Shown one piece after another: positions 1-9,547 of a DNA stretch of 64,000 bases. The stretch's first letter is position 1; each line of letters opens with the position of its first letter. The notes under the pieces were generated by a model. It worked only from the letters and a program-made list of their open reading frames with translations, did no database searches and was not told the DNA's origin. Source of the stretch: Dolomitihabitans soli (GTDB lineage: Bacteria; Actinomycetota; Actinomycetes; Streptosporangiales; Streptosporangiaceae). The stretch is from NCBI RefSeq assembly GCF_022213955.1, contig NZ_JAKNTW010000044.1:1-64000 (forward strand), in the 5' to 3' direction. A program made the translations under genes and the position numbers.

Positions 1-1
1 C

Positions 2-235
2 ATCACCGCTACCGATGACCCGCAACTCCTGTGGTCGTGCGGCTGGTACCGGGTAACTCCTACCGACCGAAAAGCTAATGCATCATGCACTATGGGTGCG
101 GGCGACAACAGGTCCCGCGGAGTCTGGGACTGCGACTGGCAAACGGACATCTGGATGGACTGGCAGCATTCCAGCTGGTCGAAAAGTAATACGTGTGACA
201 CTTACCTAAATCACGTAACCACCATTCAAGAGTAG
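2..235 (+). CDS. 3' end of an unidentified Trp/Cys-rich protein, cut by the window edge
   Basis: The second forward frame is open from the first base to a TAG at 233-235, giving 77 residues with no start codon needed because the gene begins outside the window. The segment holds seven tryptophans and four cysteines, a composition typical of small secreted actinomycete proteins, but no family is recognisable. It is followed at once by a hairpin and then by the ABC operon. Product and even coding status are uncertain. Confidence 0.4.
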   Translation: MTATDDPQLLWSCGWYRVTPTDRKANASCTMGAGDNRSRGVWDCDWQTDIWMDWQHSSWSKSNTCDTYLNHVTTIQE

Positions 236-246
236 AAGTTGTTGCC

Positions 247-276
247 GTTCGGCTCTGCCTGCGGGTAGAGCCGAAC
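247..276 (+). terminator. Hairpin between the upstream partial gene and the ABC operon
   Basis: A 10-bp perfect stem (GTTCGGCTCT with AGAGCCGAAC) and a 10-base loop lie 11 bases after the stop of the preceding frame. There is no T-run, so it would be a GC-type actinomycete terminator rather than a classical intrinsic one. Confidence 0.5.
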
Positions 277-300
277 GCTACACCGTAAGGGAATAGTCAA

Positions 301-1056
301 TTGTCCAACGGATTCGCAGTCGAAGACCTGGCGCAGGGATATGGAGTCACCCCGTTCATCAATGGACTCACCTTCGACATAAGCCAAGGAATCGTTGGCC
401 TGCTAGGGCCGAATGGCGCAGGGAAGACAACACTGCTGCGTACCGTGGCGACTGTTCTTCCCCCCAGGGGGGGTACCGTCACCGTACTTGGTCGGAAACT
501 TGAACGCAAGAAAGATATTCTGACGGCCAGAAGAAGGCTGGGCTATCTCCCGCAAGATTTCGGATACTATCCTTCTTTCACCGTTTATGAATTTGTGCGT
601 TATTGTGCTTGGCTGCGCAGAATTCCGCGGAGGCGAGTGCGGGAGGCGACCATGACCGCGTTGGAGTCCGTTGATCTAGCCGACAAGGCCAGGGTGCGTA
701 TGAAAGCGCTGTCCGGCGGAATGCTGCGTCGGGCGGGGATCGCCCAGGCGGTCGTGGGTGACGTCGGTCTAGTACTCCTGGACGAGCCCACGGTGGGCCT
801 CGACCCCGAGCAACGCCTTGCCTTTCGGCAGCTGATCCGGACGCTGTCAGATCGGGCCACCATCGTGTTGAGCACGCACCTGGTCGAGGATGTCGCCGCG
901 GTGTGTGATCGGCTGGCAATCATGTCGGATGGGCGCATCGTCTACACCGGGACACCAGCAGAATTGGCGGCCAGTTCGGCGCCGAACGCGCAAGGGGATA
1001 CTGCGATCGAGAGAGGCTACATCTCGGTGTTGAGGGACGGGGCAGCAAACAGGTGA
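301..1056 (+). CDS. ABC transporter ATP-binding protein
   Basis: Nucleotide-binding subunit of an ABC exporter, 251 residues, expected at the inner face of the membrane. Walker A GPNGAGKT is at about residues 36-43, the Q-loop PQDFGY at 84-89, the signature LSGGM at 137-141 and Walker B LVLLDEPT at 157-164, followed by the H-loop STHLVEDV. The start is TTG at 301, preceded by AAGGGAA. The last four bases overlap the next gene, a membrane protein, so the two are translationally coupled and form one transporter. The substrate is not shown by the sequence. Confidence 0.93.
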   Translation: MSNGFAVEDLAQGYGVTPFINGLTFDISQGIVGLLGPNGAGKTTLLRTVATVLPPRGGTVTVLGRKLERKKDILTARRRLGYLPQDFGYYPSFTVYEFVRYCAWLRRIPRRRVREATMTALESVDLADKARVRMKALSGGMLRRAGIAQAVVGDVGLVLLDEPTVGLDPEQRLAFRQLIRTLSDRATIVLSTHLVEDVAAVCDRLAIMSDGRIVYTGTPAELAASSAPNAQGDTAIERGYISVLRDGAANR

Positions 1057-2300
1057 TCAGGGTCTTGGGCATTGAGCTACGCAGATCTCCGATGGCCTGG
1101 CTGGCTACTCCACTACTAGCGGGTGCCCTCATAGTCCTGATCCAGGACAAAACATTCTGGCAGTTCATCTGGCCGCAAGCGAGCGTGCGAGCAGCGTCCG
1201 TAGTCACCACGGTCTTCGGGATGGCCGCCGCCGCCGCGGCAGCCTGGTCCGCCCAGCGCGACCATCAAGGCCGAATGCACGAGCTGCTCGCCGGAGCGGC
1301 CCGCCCGCGATGGCAGGCACAGGCGGTGCATCTGGCGGGCACGCTCGTCTACGTGACTCTCCCCCTGGTCGTCGTCTCGCTGGTCGTCGCCGCCATCACC
1401 TCCCCCGGCGCCCCAGCGGGCTTCCTGTGGCCGGGCTATCTCCTGCTTGCCTTGAGCGCTCTGGTCGTCTGTACGGCGCTCGGCCATACCGTGGGAAACC
1501 TGATGCGCAGCAGGCTCGCCGCTCCTCTGGCGGCCACGATCGCCTTCGTTCTGTTGTTCCTGCTGCGAGCCATGGTTCCTAGCTTCGGGCCGGCACTCGT
1601 TGAGCCAAGTCCCTCCGCCGTGCTGAGCCGGATGTTGCTAGGCGTCGCCTGCGTGGCCGCCGCTCTTCTATCAGGCCATGACTCCACAGTTCGCGGCAGG
1701 CGCCTACTCCATCACCGTGGATTGACATGGGGGCTGCCGCTGGTCGCGGGTTTGATCGTCGTGATCGCCACCGGGCCGATGCAGCAACTCCGCCCGTCCC
1801 CTCCAGATCCGGTATGCGCGCCAGTGCCCGCTGGCCCGCGGGTGTGCGTCTGGCCGGAGAACGCGGCCTACCTCGGCGCGGTGCAGACCGCTGTGGCGCG
1901 CGTGGCGCAAGTAACGACGGGAATCATTCCTCAGCCCGATCTCGTCCTCGATGCTGGGCTTGCCATACCCCACGGCAAGCGCATCATCGTTATCGAGGTG
2001 GACGGTGGCCTGACAGAGGAATCGTTCATCCAGATGATGGCCTTCACCGTCTTCGACCGCAGCCGAGATTGCGTGGCGCGAAGTCGGCAAGAGTTCCAGC
2101 CCGTGGACGCAGCGCGGAACCAACTGGTCACCTGGATAAGAGCCGCAGCCTGGCAAGGGCTTGGTGATCCTCGATACGATGCCAGCACCATGACCACCGA
2201 CGACCGACGACAGGTGTCCGCCATACTTGGCAGGCCCCGTTCCGAACAGGTGGCCTGGGCCCGGGAAAGGTGGTCCGTGATTGATGGGTGCCGACGCTGA
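1053..2300 (+). CDS. ABC transporter permease-like membrane protein with a large C-terminal domain
   Basis: 415 residues starting at GTG 1053 and overlapping the ATPase gene by four bases. The first 235 residues contain about six hydrophobic segments arranged like an ABC-2 export permease. The last 170 residues, after a Pro-rich linker with cysteines (around PVCAPVPAGPRVCVW), are hydrophilic and probably outside the membrane. This tail resembles no family I can name. It is most likely the membrane half of the exporter whose ATPase lies upstream. Confidence 0.75.
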   Translation: MIRVLGIELRRSPMAWLATPLLAGALIVLIQDKTFWQFIWPQASVRAASVVTTVFGMAAAAAAAWSAQRDHQGRMHELLAGAARPRWQAQAVHLAGTLVYVTLPLVVVSLVVAAITSPGAPAGFLWPGYLLLALSALVVCTALGHTVGNLMRSRLAAPLAATIAFVLLFLLRAMVPSFGPALVEPSPSAVLSRMLLGVACVAAALLSGHDSTVRGRRLLHHRGLTWGLPLVAGLIVVIATGPMQQLRPSPPDPVCAPVPAGPRVCVWPENAAYLGAVQTAVARVAQVTTGIIPQPDLVLDAGLAIPHGKRIIVIEVDGGLTEESFIQMMAFTVFDRSRDCVARSRQEFQPVDAARNQLVTWIRAAAWQGLGDPRYDASTMTTDDRRQVSAILGRPRSEQVAWARERWSVIDGCRR

Positions 2301-3066
2301 TCTCGTACCTCCAAAAGACCCTCCGTTGGCTGTCCAGAAGGCGGAGCTGCACTTGCCGGGGCCTAGCGGTATGAACACCCGTCAGCGCGTTGAGGAGGAT
2401 TCGGTCGCACTCGCCGATGAGACACCGAGATGGGCCGATGTGCTCGGTGTCCTCCGTGCCCGCAGCTCGGGGGTCACGGTGATCGCTCTTGTGTGCTTGT
2501 GTGTTGCGACGTCGATCTGGGGCCGTTCGGAAGTCGAACTGCCGACGATGGCTTCAGGAATGGCCGAAACGCTCCCGCTGGCCGTGCTCATTCCCCTGCC
2601 GTACGCCTGTGTCGTGTCGTTAGCGCTCAGGAGCGCCATGGCGGACTTCGATCTCGTCGCGGCGCGTTCGATGCGCCTGATCGATTTCGCGTTCCTTTCA
2701 TGGACGCTGATCGCGGCGATATCTCTGTTGTCGCTCGGCGTCACCCTCGCCGATGCCACTGTCCTGCTGCCACTCGTGCTGCGGAACACCCTGTGGTGGA
2801 CTGGGATCGCCTGTGTATCTGTCTGGCTGTTCGGTAGATCACTGGGTTGGGTGCTGCCCGTGACGCTGCTGGTACCGCTCTACGAGTCGGCGAGAGGCGG
2901 AGATGAGTCAGCGGTGTCGTGGGGGGTGCCCAGGTTGCCTGTGGACTCGCTGTGGTCGTGGACCGCGACGGGTTTGGCAGTGATCGCTGGGACAGTGCTT
3001 GTGCTCTACTGCGAAGGCTGGCCGCGCAGGCAATTTGCTCGGCTACGCAGGCGACCGACTGGTTGA
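2284..3066 (+). CDS. Integral membrane protein, third gene of the ABC operon
   Basis: About 260 residues with five or six hydrophobic helices, ending in an Arg-rich cytoplasmic tail. The frame overlaps the end of the permease gene; ATG 2284 is taken as the start because it gives this coupling, but an internal ATG at 2371 is equally possible and would remove a non-conserved-looking leader. Its place suggests an accessory membrane subunit of the exporter. No named family is recognised. Confidence 0.65.
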   Translation: MGADADLVPPKDPPLAVQKAELHLPGPSGMNTRQRVEEDSVALADETPRWADVLGVLRARSSGVTVIALVCLCVATSIWGRSEVELPTMASGMAETLPLAVLIPLPYACVVSLALRSAMADFDLVAARSMRLIDFAFLSWTLIAAISLLSLGVTLADATVLLPLVLRNTLWWTGIACVSVWLFGRSLGWVLPVTLLVPLYESARGGDESAVSWGVPRLPVDSLWSWTATGLAVIAGTVLVLYCEGWPRRQFARLRRRPTG

Positions 3067-3340
3067 CTGTGGCGTTCCCCCGGGTGGGGTGTTCACGAGT
3101 AGGGCTGACCAGGAGGACAATAGGGGTCGAGAAGATCGCTTCCCGATGGGGCGATGATCGTTTCCCGTACTTGCCGCGCCGCCCTGCCACCGCCCGATCC
3201 TCGTCGACGGGGGAAAGACGAGTGGATAGGTGTTCATGGAGGGGCTGGCCTGGCGCGGCAGAGGCGGTGGCGCATCGCGTCTCAACTTCGCGAGTTCGAC
3301 CTGAGGCGAACCGGCCACGTTTTATGCAGTACGTCGCCTG

Positions 3341-3805
3341 CTATGGCGCGCCTGGCAGGTCCCCGCGGCGAATACGCTGGTCGAGCTCCCAAAGCGCCGT
3401 CTTGTCGTCGTCGTAACGCAGCGACTCGTATGCGGCCTGATACGGCAGCCACTGTGTGTCTCGATGCTCCGAGGAGAGCACTATCTGGGCCTTTTCTCGG
3501 GTTACGTCACAGGCGAAGAAGTGCTTGGGCACGATATAGAGGTTGTCGGGCCAGAGCTTGCTCGCCGCAAAGCAACTCTTCTCTACTCCGCTTACCATGT
3601 CGAGCTTGAACAGCGGTCCTCCCGCGGGCAGACCGGTCTCCTCGGCGAACTCGCGACGGGCCGCGCTCTCCAGATCCTCGCCTTCCTCGACGCCGCCGGC
3701 CACGCTCTGCCAATGAGAATCATCCGCTCTCTGGAAAAGAGCGTATTCCGGCATACCTGCAGTTATCCGAAAAGGAAAAACGAGCACGGTGTAGGGCTGG
3801 CGCAT
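3341..3805 (-). CDS. Nudix hydrolase
   Basis: 154 residues. The Nudix box spans about residues 38-60, with the conserved glycine, the REF-EE-G core (RREFAEETGL) and the upstream GGVEEGE. Enzymes of this family hydrolyse nucleoside diphosphates linked to another group; the N-terminal RQPYTVLVFPFR and the spacing to the box resemble the dATP pyrophosphohydrolase-like (NudB) branch, which is only a suggestion. The gene stands alone, facing the ABC operon. Confidence 0.85.
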   Translation of the reverse strand: MRQPYTVLVFPFRITAGMPEYALFQRADDSHWQSVAGGVEEGEDLESAARREFAEETGLPAGGPLFKLDMVSGVEKSCFAASKLWPDNLYIVPKHFFACDVTREKAQIVLSSEHRDTQWLPYQAAYESLRYDDDKTALWELDQRIRRGDLPGAP

Positions 3806-4345
3806 ATGGCGTGTCCGATCTAAGAGGCAATGTCCTTGGATGTTCCGAGCAGCGGGAGAGTGACAGCTCAGCGATTACTCCCTGACGATGGACGGTCTCT
3901 TCTCTCCCGGTCCACGGGCCGCCGGCACCTCCACCTTGCGTCGCTGGCAGCGGCTCATCCTCAACAAGCAGTTCGCGATCTTACTGGGGTCTGCCGGTGC
4001 AACACCGCTGTCGAGCCATCCGGCGGTCTGCAGTCGCGAAGGTGGAGCTGTGCTCGGCTGTGAGGGGTCAGTTGCAGATGTGTCTCTTCACGCGAGCTGC
4101 AAAGCCATCTACAGAAAACTCAGCCCCCGCTCGGCCATCACTCCTTGCAGAGCCGCAGCGATGGCCTGGACGACGGCGGCGGCCGGATGGCCGGACAGAT
4201 CCGCGTGGGGCCAGTTCTCCGGGTCGTCGGCCAACTCCCGGGGAGAGCGGGAACGCCCGCGGCCTCCAACCATGACAAACGACTCCTTTCGGTAGATGTC
4301 GTCGCCCTCCGTAACGGCAGGTTGTCCTGCCGCTATGGATGGGGT
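3806..4345. other. Non-coding or decayed stretch of 540 bp
   Basis: No open frame here has a convincing composition or a recognisable domain. It separates the Nudix gene from the broken integrase and probably includes the former upstream region of that integrase. Confidence 0.4.
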
Positions 4346-5300
4346 GTGACTCTCGACGCGGAAACCTCGCACGCGATCACCGGCTACCGGCCGCAACAGG
4401 CCCCGCCAGAATGGGAACAGATCGCCGGGCACGTGCGCATGCTGGTCGCCGCCAGCGCCGACCGCTCCCCCTACCGAGTGCAGCGGCTGCTCACCGCGAC
4501 CACCCGGCTGGCCGTGTGGTGTCACCGCTCCGGCCTGCCCGATGACCCGGAAGTGTGGCTGCGGCACGAGACGATCGACGCGTTCGTCCTGACCGGCTGC
4601 ACCGACCTGGCCCCAAGCTCGGCGCAGACCTACCGGTCCTGGCTGCGGCACATGCGCGCCACGCTCGCCTGGCTGGAACGCGGCGAACAGGCGCCGCCGC
4701 CGATGAAGGCCCCAAGAAGGTCAGCCCGCCGTACTCGCCGGCCCAGTTCGGCCGCCTTCGCGGCTGGGCCGAACGCCTGCCCGGCCAGGCCAGAGGCGAC
4801 GCGCTGGCGTTGATGGCGCTCGCCTGCGGCTGCGGTCTGACCTCTGGGGAAGTGGCCGCCGTCCGCACCAGGCATCTGCGCATCCTGGACTGCGGCGCGG
4901 TCGTGGTGACCGTCCCCGGCACAGACCGGTTGATCGTCTGCCGCGCAGCCTGGGAGGACATCCTGGCCTACGCCGCCGACCAGCCCGGCGACCGGTTCGT
5001 ATTCCGGCCCAGGCGCACCGCCCGGCACGCCAAGAACCTGTTCAGCTCCTGGACAGCCCGCCACACCCCGACCGGCGGCCTGCCCGCCCTGTCGGTGCGC
5101 CGGCTGCGCTCCTCCTGGATCGTCGAACTGCTGAGCGCCCGCATCGACCTGGGCGTGGTGGCCGCCGCGGCCGGGATGAGCACCTCCGCGCTGGCCCGCT
5201 ACCAAATTTCGTCCCCGCCTTGGACGAGCCCACCGCGGTCGCACTGCTGCGCGGCAGGCCCGGCCCACCCGGGCTGCCCATCGCCGCGCGCGGTGCTGAC
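4346..5300 (+). pseudogene. Tyrosine recombinase/integrase pseudogene with two frameshifts
   Basis: Start GTG 4346. The N-terminal SAM-like segment (TSHAITGYRPQQ, then SSAQTYRSWLRHMRA) is read in one frame to about 4709, where loss of one C in a C-run shifts to a second frame (KKVSPPYSPAQF, then LALMALACGCGLTSGE, the usual first catalytic-domain helix). A second loss, of one A near 5204, shifts to a third frame that supplies the C-terminal ARYQNFVPALDEPTA. With the two bases restored the whole reads as one integrase-like protein of about 310 residues. The tail runs straight into a foreign transposase fragment. Confidence 0.7.
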
Positions 5301-5862
5301 CTGCCTGCTGCTGTCCATCAACCACACCGGCAAGGCCACACTCGTCGAGGCCTGGCGGATCGCCGCGTTCTGCCTGACCGCCGCCGCACGCCACCGGCTC
5401 GGCCTGCCCGACATCAACCCCGAAGATATCCACCAGGTGCTCGCCTCCTCCCGCCGCTTCTACCGGGTCTTCGACCGGCTGACCACCGTGCTGGATCCAG
5501 CCCGCCACGATCGGCGCGCCCGCCTGCCCCAGCATCAGGCCGACGCGCTGGCCACCGCCTGGGAGGATGACGACCCAGCACACTCGCATAAGCGGGAACT
5601 GCTGCAGGACATCGTCACCGCGCTGGTGCTCACCCCAGTGCGCTGGGCCAAAGGCCGGGGCCACCTCCGCCACTTCCGCGGCGACGTCGGCATCGACACC
5701 ACCGCCACCCCGGTCTTCGCCCGCCCACCCCACGCCCGCCGCTCCACCGGCGAACTCATCGCCTCCACCGAGATCACCGCAGGCCGGCACCACTCGGCCG
5801 GCAACGGCCCACCCGAGTACGGCTACAGCGCCACCCTCACCGTCGCCGCCCGCACCCGCTGA
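5281..5862 (+). pseudogene. Transposase fragment, family uncertain
   Basis: A continuous frame of about 193 residues beginning near AVLTCLLLSINHTGKATL and ending at TGA 5860-5862. It resembles the N-terminal half of actinomycete transposases of the type with LDPARHDRR and FGYSATL motifs; the region that should follow the GYSATL motif is missing. It lacks a start of its own because its 5' end is fused to the integrase pseudogene, and its 3' end abuts an ISAs1 fragment. Confidence 0.55.
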
Positions 5863-6714
5863 CCGCCCGCCTGCAGGCGCAGGCCAACACCGCACCCACC
5901 TCCACCCCCCGACACCAGCGGCAACACCGACGGGCGATCGCGGTGGACGGCAAAGCACTGCGCGGCGCACGCCTGGCCCCGGGCGCCACCGTACATCTGC
6001 TCGCGGCCCTCGACCACACCTCCGGCCTGGTACTCGCCCAGACCGACGTGGACGGCAAAACCAACGAGATCACCCGATTCCAGCCCTTACTGGAGGGCAT
6101 CGACCTGGACGGATGCGTCATCACCGCCGACGCCCTGCACACCCAGCGCGATCACGCCACCTTCCGGGTGGAGCAGAAGAACGCCCACTACGTGCTGATC
6201 GTGAAGAAGAACCAGCCCACCCTGCACACCCAGCTCAAGCGACTGCTGTGCAAACACGTCCCCATCGGCGATCGCCGGCGTGACCGTGGACACGGCCGCG
6301 ACGAACGCCGCACCCGGAAGGTCCTCACCGTCAAAACCGGGCTGCTGTTCCCCCACACCATCCAAGCCATCCAGATCAAAACGCCAGGTCAGGAACATCA
6401 AGAGCGGCAAATGGCGGACCGTCACCGTCTACGCCATCACCAGCCTGCCCACCCTCCAGGCCGCCCCCGCCGACCTCGCAACCTGGATCCGTGGCCACCG
6501 GAGCATCGAAAACAGACTCCACCACGTCCGCGACGCCACCTACGGTGAAGACCACTCCCAAGCCCGCACCGGAAACGCACCCCGCAACATGGCCGCCCTG
6601 CGCAACCTCGCCATCGGCGCCCTGCGTCTGACCGGCGCAGCCAACCTTGCTCAGGCCATCCGCCGACTCTCCCGCGACGCCACCCGCACCCTGCCCATCC
6701 TCGGTCTCACGTGA
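5850..6714 (+). pseudogene. ISAs1-family transposase, 5'-truncated and frameshifted
   Basis: The catalytic part of an ISAs1 (IS4-like DDE) transposase: AVDGKALRGAR, HLLAALDHTSGLVLAQ, TADALHTQR and [12 protein letters not shown] in one frame, then after one extra A in the AAAA run at 6378-6381 the frame changes and continues with [30 protein letters not shown] and [17 protein letters not shown] to the natural end at 6714. The N-terminal quarter of the family is absent, replaced by the preceding transposase fragment. It cannot make a full protein. Confidence 0.88.
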
Positions 6715-6782
6715 TCAACAAGCGTTCAACCGACTTTGCCGGGGCCCTGGGACCAGGCCAAGTCCAAGGACTTCCACGTCGG

Positions 6783-7445
6783 TTAACCAAGTTCGCCAGC
6801 CAGTCCGGCGTTCTTGATCCAGCGGCCCCATCGGGCACTTCGCTCAAACTGCGCGGCTATCGTCTTGCCCGATGGCAGAGTGCCATCCGGATGGCGATGA
6901 ACCTGCGCCCACTGCCATGCTGCGCGATGAAGGTCGACGACTCCGAGGGCACGAGAACGGACGGAACCATCAACTGAGGCGAGATTCTGGATCGACTCCT
7001 CGACGTGGTGGCGTTCCGATCCTGCCAAATCCACGTTGACGGATACGGGTACCGCGACACGGCGGATCTGGGACATGAGGAGTTCGTAGCTGCCGATCAG
7101 CGCAGCCGAGGGCCAGGCGGCGATGATGCGGCCTACGATGCTGGGCTCGGCGACGGCGACGTTGGCACCGAGACTGGCAAGGCTGCCGATGATAAGTAGG
7201 CTCCAGGCCAGCAGCCCTCCCCGGGACCCGTACCGGTTGGCCAGAAGGATCGACATCGAAGCGACGACGATAGTGCCGTCCACAGCGAGCGGGATGAGCA
7301 CGGCCGCCAGCTGGTCCTCACCGTGACGGAGGCACAGCTCATGCATGTGCCGAAACGAGACGACTGCGGCGATCAACGCGAGAATCGCAACCGACGCTAC
7401 GGTGGTCCGCTGGATTCGACATACAGCCAAACGAGAAGGCTCCAT
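6783..7445 (-). CDS. DUF2637 membrane protein (mobile-element associated)
   Basis: 220 residues. The N-terminal 140 residues carry four membrane segments with the DUF2637 signatures FRHMHELCLRHGE, PLAVDGTIVVASM, ASLGANVA and AAWPSAALIGSYELLM. The remainder is a soluble tail ending in a short HTH-like segment (SGKTIAAQFERSARWGRWI). Proteins of this family are common in actinomycete integrative elements and plasmids, usually near replication or transfer genes. It overlaps the recombinase gene upstream by 49 bases on the same strand, so they probably share an mRNA. Confidence 0.88.
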   Translation of the reverse strand: MEPSRLAVCRIQRTTVASVAILALIAAVVSFRHMHELCLRHGEDQLAAVLIPLAVDGTIVVASMSILLANRYGSRGGLLAWSLLIIGSLASLGANVAVAEPSIVGRIIAAWPSAALIGSYELLMSQIRRVAVPVSVNVDLAGSERHHVEESIQNLASVDGSVRSRALGVVDLHRAAWQWAQVHRHPDGTLPSGKTIAAQFERSARWGRWIKNAGLAGELG

Positions 7446-9172
7446 GCATGCTCACCGCCCCTGACCAGGGAGAACGAGTCGGGTGGTCGCCGTGAACGGC
7501 ATGTACGTATCGTGGGTGTCCCCCCTCGGACACACACCGCACGCACATGTGGGGGTTCCGGTTCAACCCGGGCCTCCACATACTGCTTTTCGGGGTAATA
7601 CGTGAGCTTCAGGCCGAGCTTGGCGTAGAGGTCGGCCTTGTCGTCCGAGTCCGCCCCGCCGACCAGCCGCACCAGATCCCCGACCTCCTCGATCATCGAC
7701 CTGATCTCCTCAACGCTGATGCGTTGCGCGGCTGGCAGGGCCGCGGCTTCTCCTTCCAAGCGGGCGCGTTCGCTTTTGGTCTCATTGATCCAGGAGGCGA
7801 TCTCGATCGGGTCGCCTCCTGCGTCAAGCGCGGACCGGTACTGGTTGAGTTTCCGATCGCACTGGCCCAGGCGTTTCCGCAGGTCATGGAGTGCGGCTTC
7901 GTTGGGATCGACGACTTGCTCGGCCATGGCCGCGATCGTGCGTTCCAGCGAGTCCGGCCCGAACGCGGTCCCCAGCCAGCCGTCGACCTCGTCGAGAATC
8001 TCCGCCTCCCGCAAGTAGACGACCTTGGGATGGTCGAGGTCGTTCACGATGGCGTACTGCTCGGGGAAGCGGCACCGGTAGTACGCCTGCCGGTTGTTCC
8101 AGTTGCCCTGCATCCGGCGCTCGCAGTACCCGCAGAACAGAACCCCCCGGAAGGCATACGGACGCGGGGTCGGGTGCGGACGCTGGCTGTACTGGCCCCT
8201 GGCACGCGTGGCGAGGACCTCCTGCACGCGCTGAAACTCCTCGACGCTCACGATCACGTCATGGACGGGATGCTCCGACCAGATCCACGTGTCCTTCGTG
8301 TTCCACCGCTGCTTGGTCGTCGTCCCCAGCGCGACATTCTCGACGTCCAGCAGGACCTCGTCCTTGCGCTGCTTGTTCCAGACCTGGTGACCCGTGTAGC
8401 GCGGGTTGGTGAGAATGACCCGGACGGCGTACTTCGACCACGCCCGCTGATCGCGATGCTTGTTCCGCCCAGGATCACTGGCCGACGGCGACGCAACGCC
8501 CTGCCGCGTCAGATCCTCCGCGATGTCCAGATAGCCCCGCCCCTTGAGGAACTCCCTGAAGATCCACCGCACCACGCGCGAGGTGACCGGATCAGCCTCA
8601 AGCCGCCGCAACCTCCGCCCGTCGGCCGCCTTGCTGGGGTGCGGGTGCGGCCCGGCATCGGCGAGCACATACCCGTACGGCGGACGCCCACCCAGGAACC
8701 TGCCCTCCGTCGCCGTGATCGCCGCCATGGCGGCCCGCACCCGGATCTTGATCCGGTTCCGCTCCCCCTTCGACAACCCGCCGAAGACACCCATGATCAT
8801 GTCGTGGGCCTCATTCACCGGATCGATCGGCCCGCCAACCTCGGGCACCCACAACGGCACCCCAAAGTGCTCGAACAACGGGAAGGTGAGGCTGTACTGG
8901 TTCCCGTAGAACGCCCGCTGCGGCTCCCCGATCACCACCGCGTCGAAGCCCCGCAACGGATCCTTCAACTCCTCGATCAACGCCGCCGCGTACGGCCGAA
9001 GCTGCCAGGGGATTGAGCGGGACTTATCGACGTCGAAGAACTCCGCGACGACCTCCCCGCCCCGCGAGTCGATCAGCGCCCGCGCCCGATGCAACTGCCA
9101 GGCCCTTGATGCCTCCGGGTCCTGGTTGTCCTCGGTCGACACCCGGCCATAGAAGCCGAACCTGATCGTCAT
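7397..9172 (-). CDS. Large serine recombinase (site-specific integrase)
   Basis: 591 residues from ATG 9172, which follows AAGGAG at good spacing and overlaps the stop of a small upstream gene (ATGA). Resolvase domain at residues 1-150 with the catalytic serine in YGRVSTED (Ser12); recombinase domain with GGRPPYGYVLAD and NPRYTGHQVWNKQ; zinc ribbon with FCGYCERRM and YYRCRFP; then a coiled-coil stretch around residues 440-510. It would integrate and excise the element in which it lies. The last 40 residues after EPEPPHVR are low in conservation signals and run past the start of the DUF2637 gene, so the stop may be recent. Confidence 0.93.
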   Translation of the reverse strand: MTIRFGFYGRVSTEDNQDPEASRAWQLHRARALIDSRGGEVVAEFFDVDKSRSIPWQLRPYAAALIEELKDPLRGFDAVVIGEPQRAFYGNQYSLTFPLFEHFGVPLWVPEVGGPIDPVNEAHDMIMGVFGGLSKGERNRIKIRVRAAMAAITATEGRFLGGRPPYGYVLADAGPHPHPSKAADGRRLRRLEADPVTSRVVRWIFREFLKGRGYLDIAEDLTRQGVASPSASDPGRNKHRDQRAWSKYAVRVILTNPRYTGHQVWNKQRKDEVLLDVENVALGTTTKQRWNTKDTWIWSEHPVHDVIVSVEEFQRVQEVLATRARGQYSQRPHPTPRPYAFRGVLFCGYCERRMQGNWNNRQAYYRCRFPEQYAIVNDLDHPKVVYLREAEILDEVDGWLGTAFGPDSLERTIAAMAEQVVDPNEAALHDLRKRLGQCDRKLNQYRSALDAGGDPIEIASWINETKSERARLEGEAAALPAAQRISVEEIRSMIEEVGDLVRLVGGADSDDKADLYAKLGLKLTYYPEKQYVEARVEPEPPHVRAVCVRGGTPTIRTCRSRRPPDSFSLVRGGEHAWSLLVWLYVESSGPP

Positions 9173-9354
9173 TTCCCCTGCTCCTTCACGGTCTGTGGCT
9201 GCCTGACGCGGGAAGCGGCCTTGAGCAGGATCCGCAGCAACACGCCGGCCGCGCCGGGGGTGAGCCGCAACTCCTCCCCCGGCACAACCACACGCAGCCC
9301 ACGACCTGCCCCGCTCACGACCAGCCCCAACTCGGAACGAGTCCCCACGCCCAC
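9169..9354 (-). CDS. Small protein translationally coupled to the serine recombinase
   Basis: 61 residues from GTG 9354, ending in a TGA that overlaps the recombinase ATG as ATGA. It contains a conserved-looking core (GLRVVVPGEELRLTPGA) followed by a basic helix. The overlap suggests it is made together with the recombinase. No family is recognised; a directionality factor is one possibility but nothing in the sequence proves it. Confidence 0.5.
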   Translation of the reverse strand: MGVGTRSELGLVVSGAGRGLRVVVPGEELRLTPGAAGVLLRILLKAASRVRQPQTVKEQGK

Positions 9355-9547
9355 CAGCGACCGGTCCGGGCCCTACGGGCCCACCCACCCCCGGCGGTCC
9401 TACATGACCGCTCACCTCGATGATCAATGTCAACCACGGTCTGGACACGACCTCCCGCCCGTCCAGCCACACGCGGTTGTCCACAGCCTGTGGACAACGA
9501 AGAGAACCATCGCTCGTACGCCGTCGTGCTACCGGGGAACGTGACCC

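Noticed and set aside
4630-5970. Minus-strand frame of 446 codons
   Set aside because: It lies opposite the integrase and transposase remnants, is made of Gly/Ala/Arg-rich sequence and has no domain; high GC keeps the frame open.
7547-9016. Plus-strand frame of 489 codons
   Set aside because: It is the antisense of the serine recombinase and shows Pro/Arg/His-rich non-protein composition.
9355-9484. Extending the serine recombinase or a separate gene up to 9484 (RPWLTLIIEV resembles a transposase core)
   Set aside because: ATG 9172 has the ribosome site and the conserved start; the upstream similarity is too short to support.
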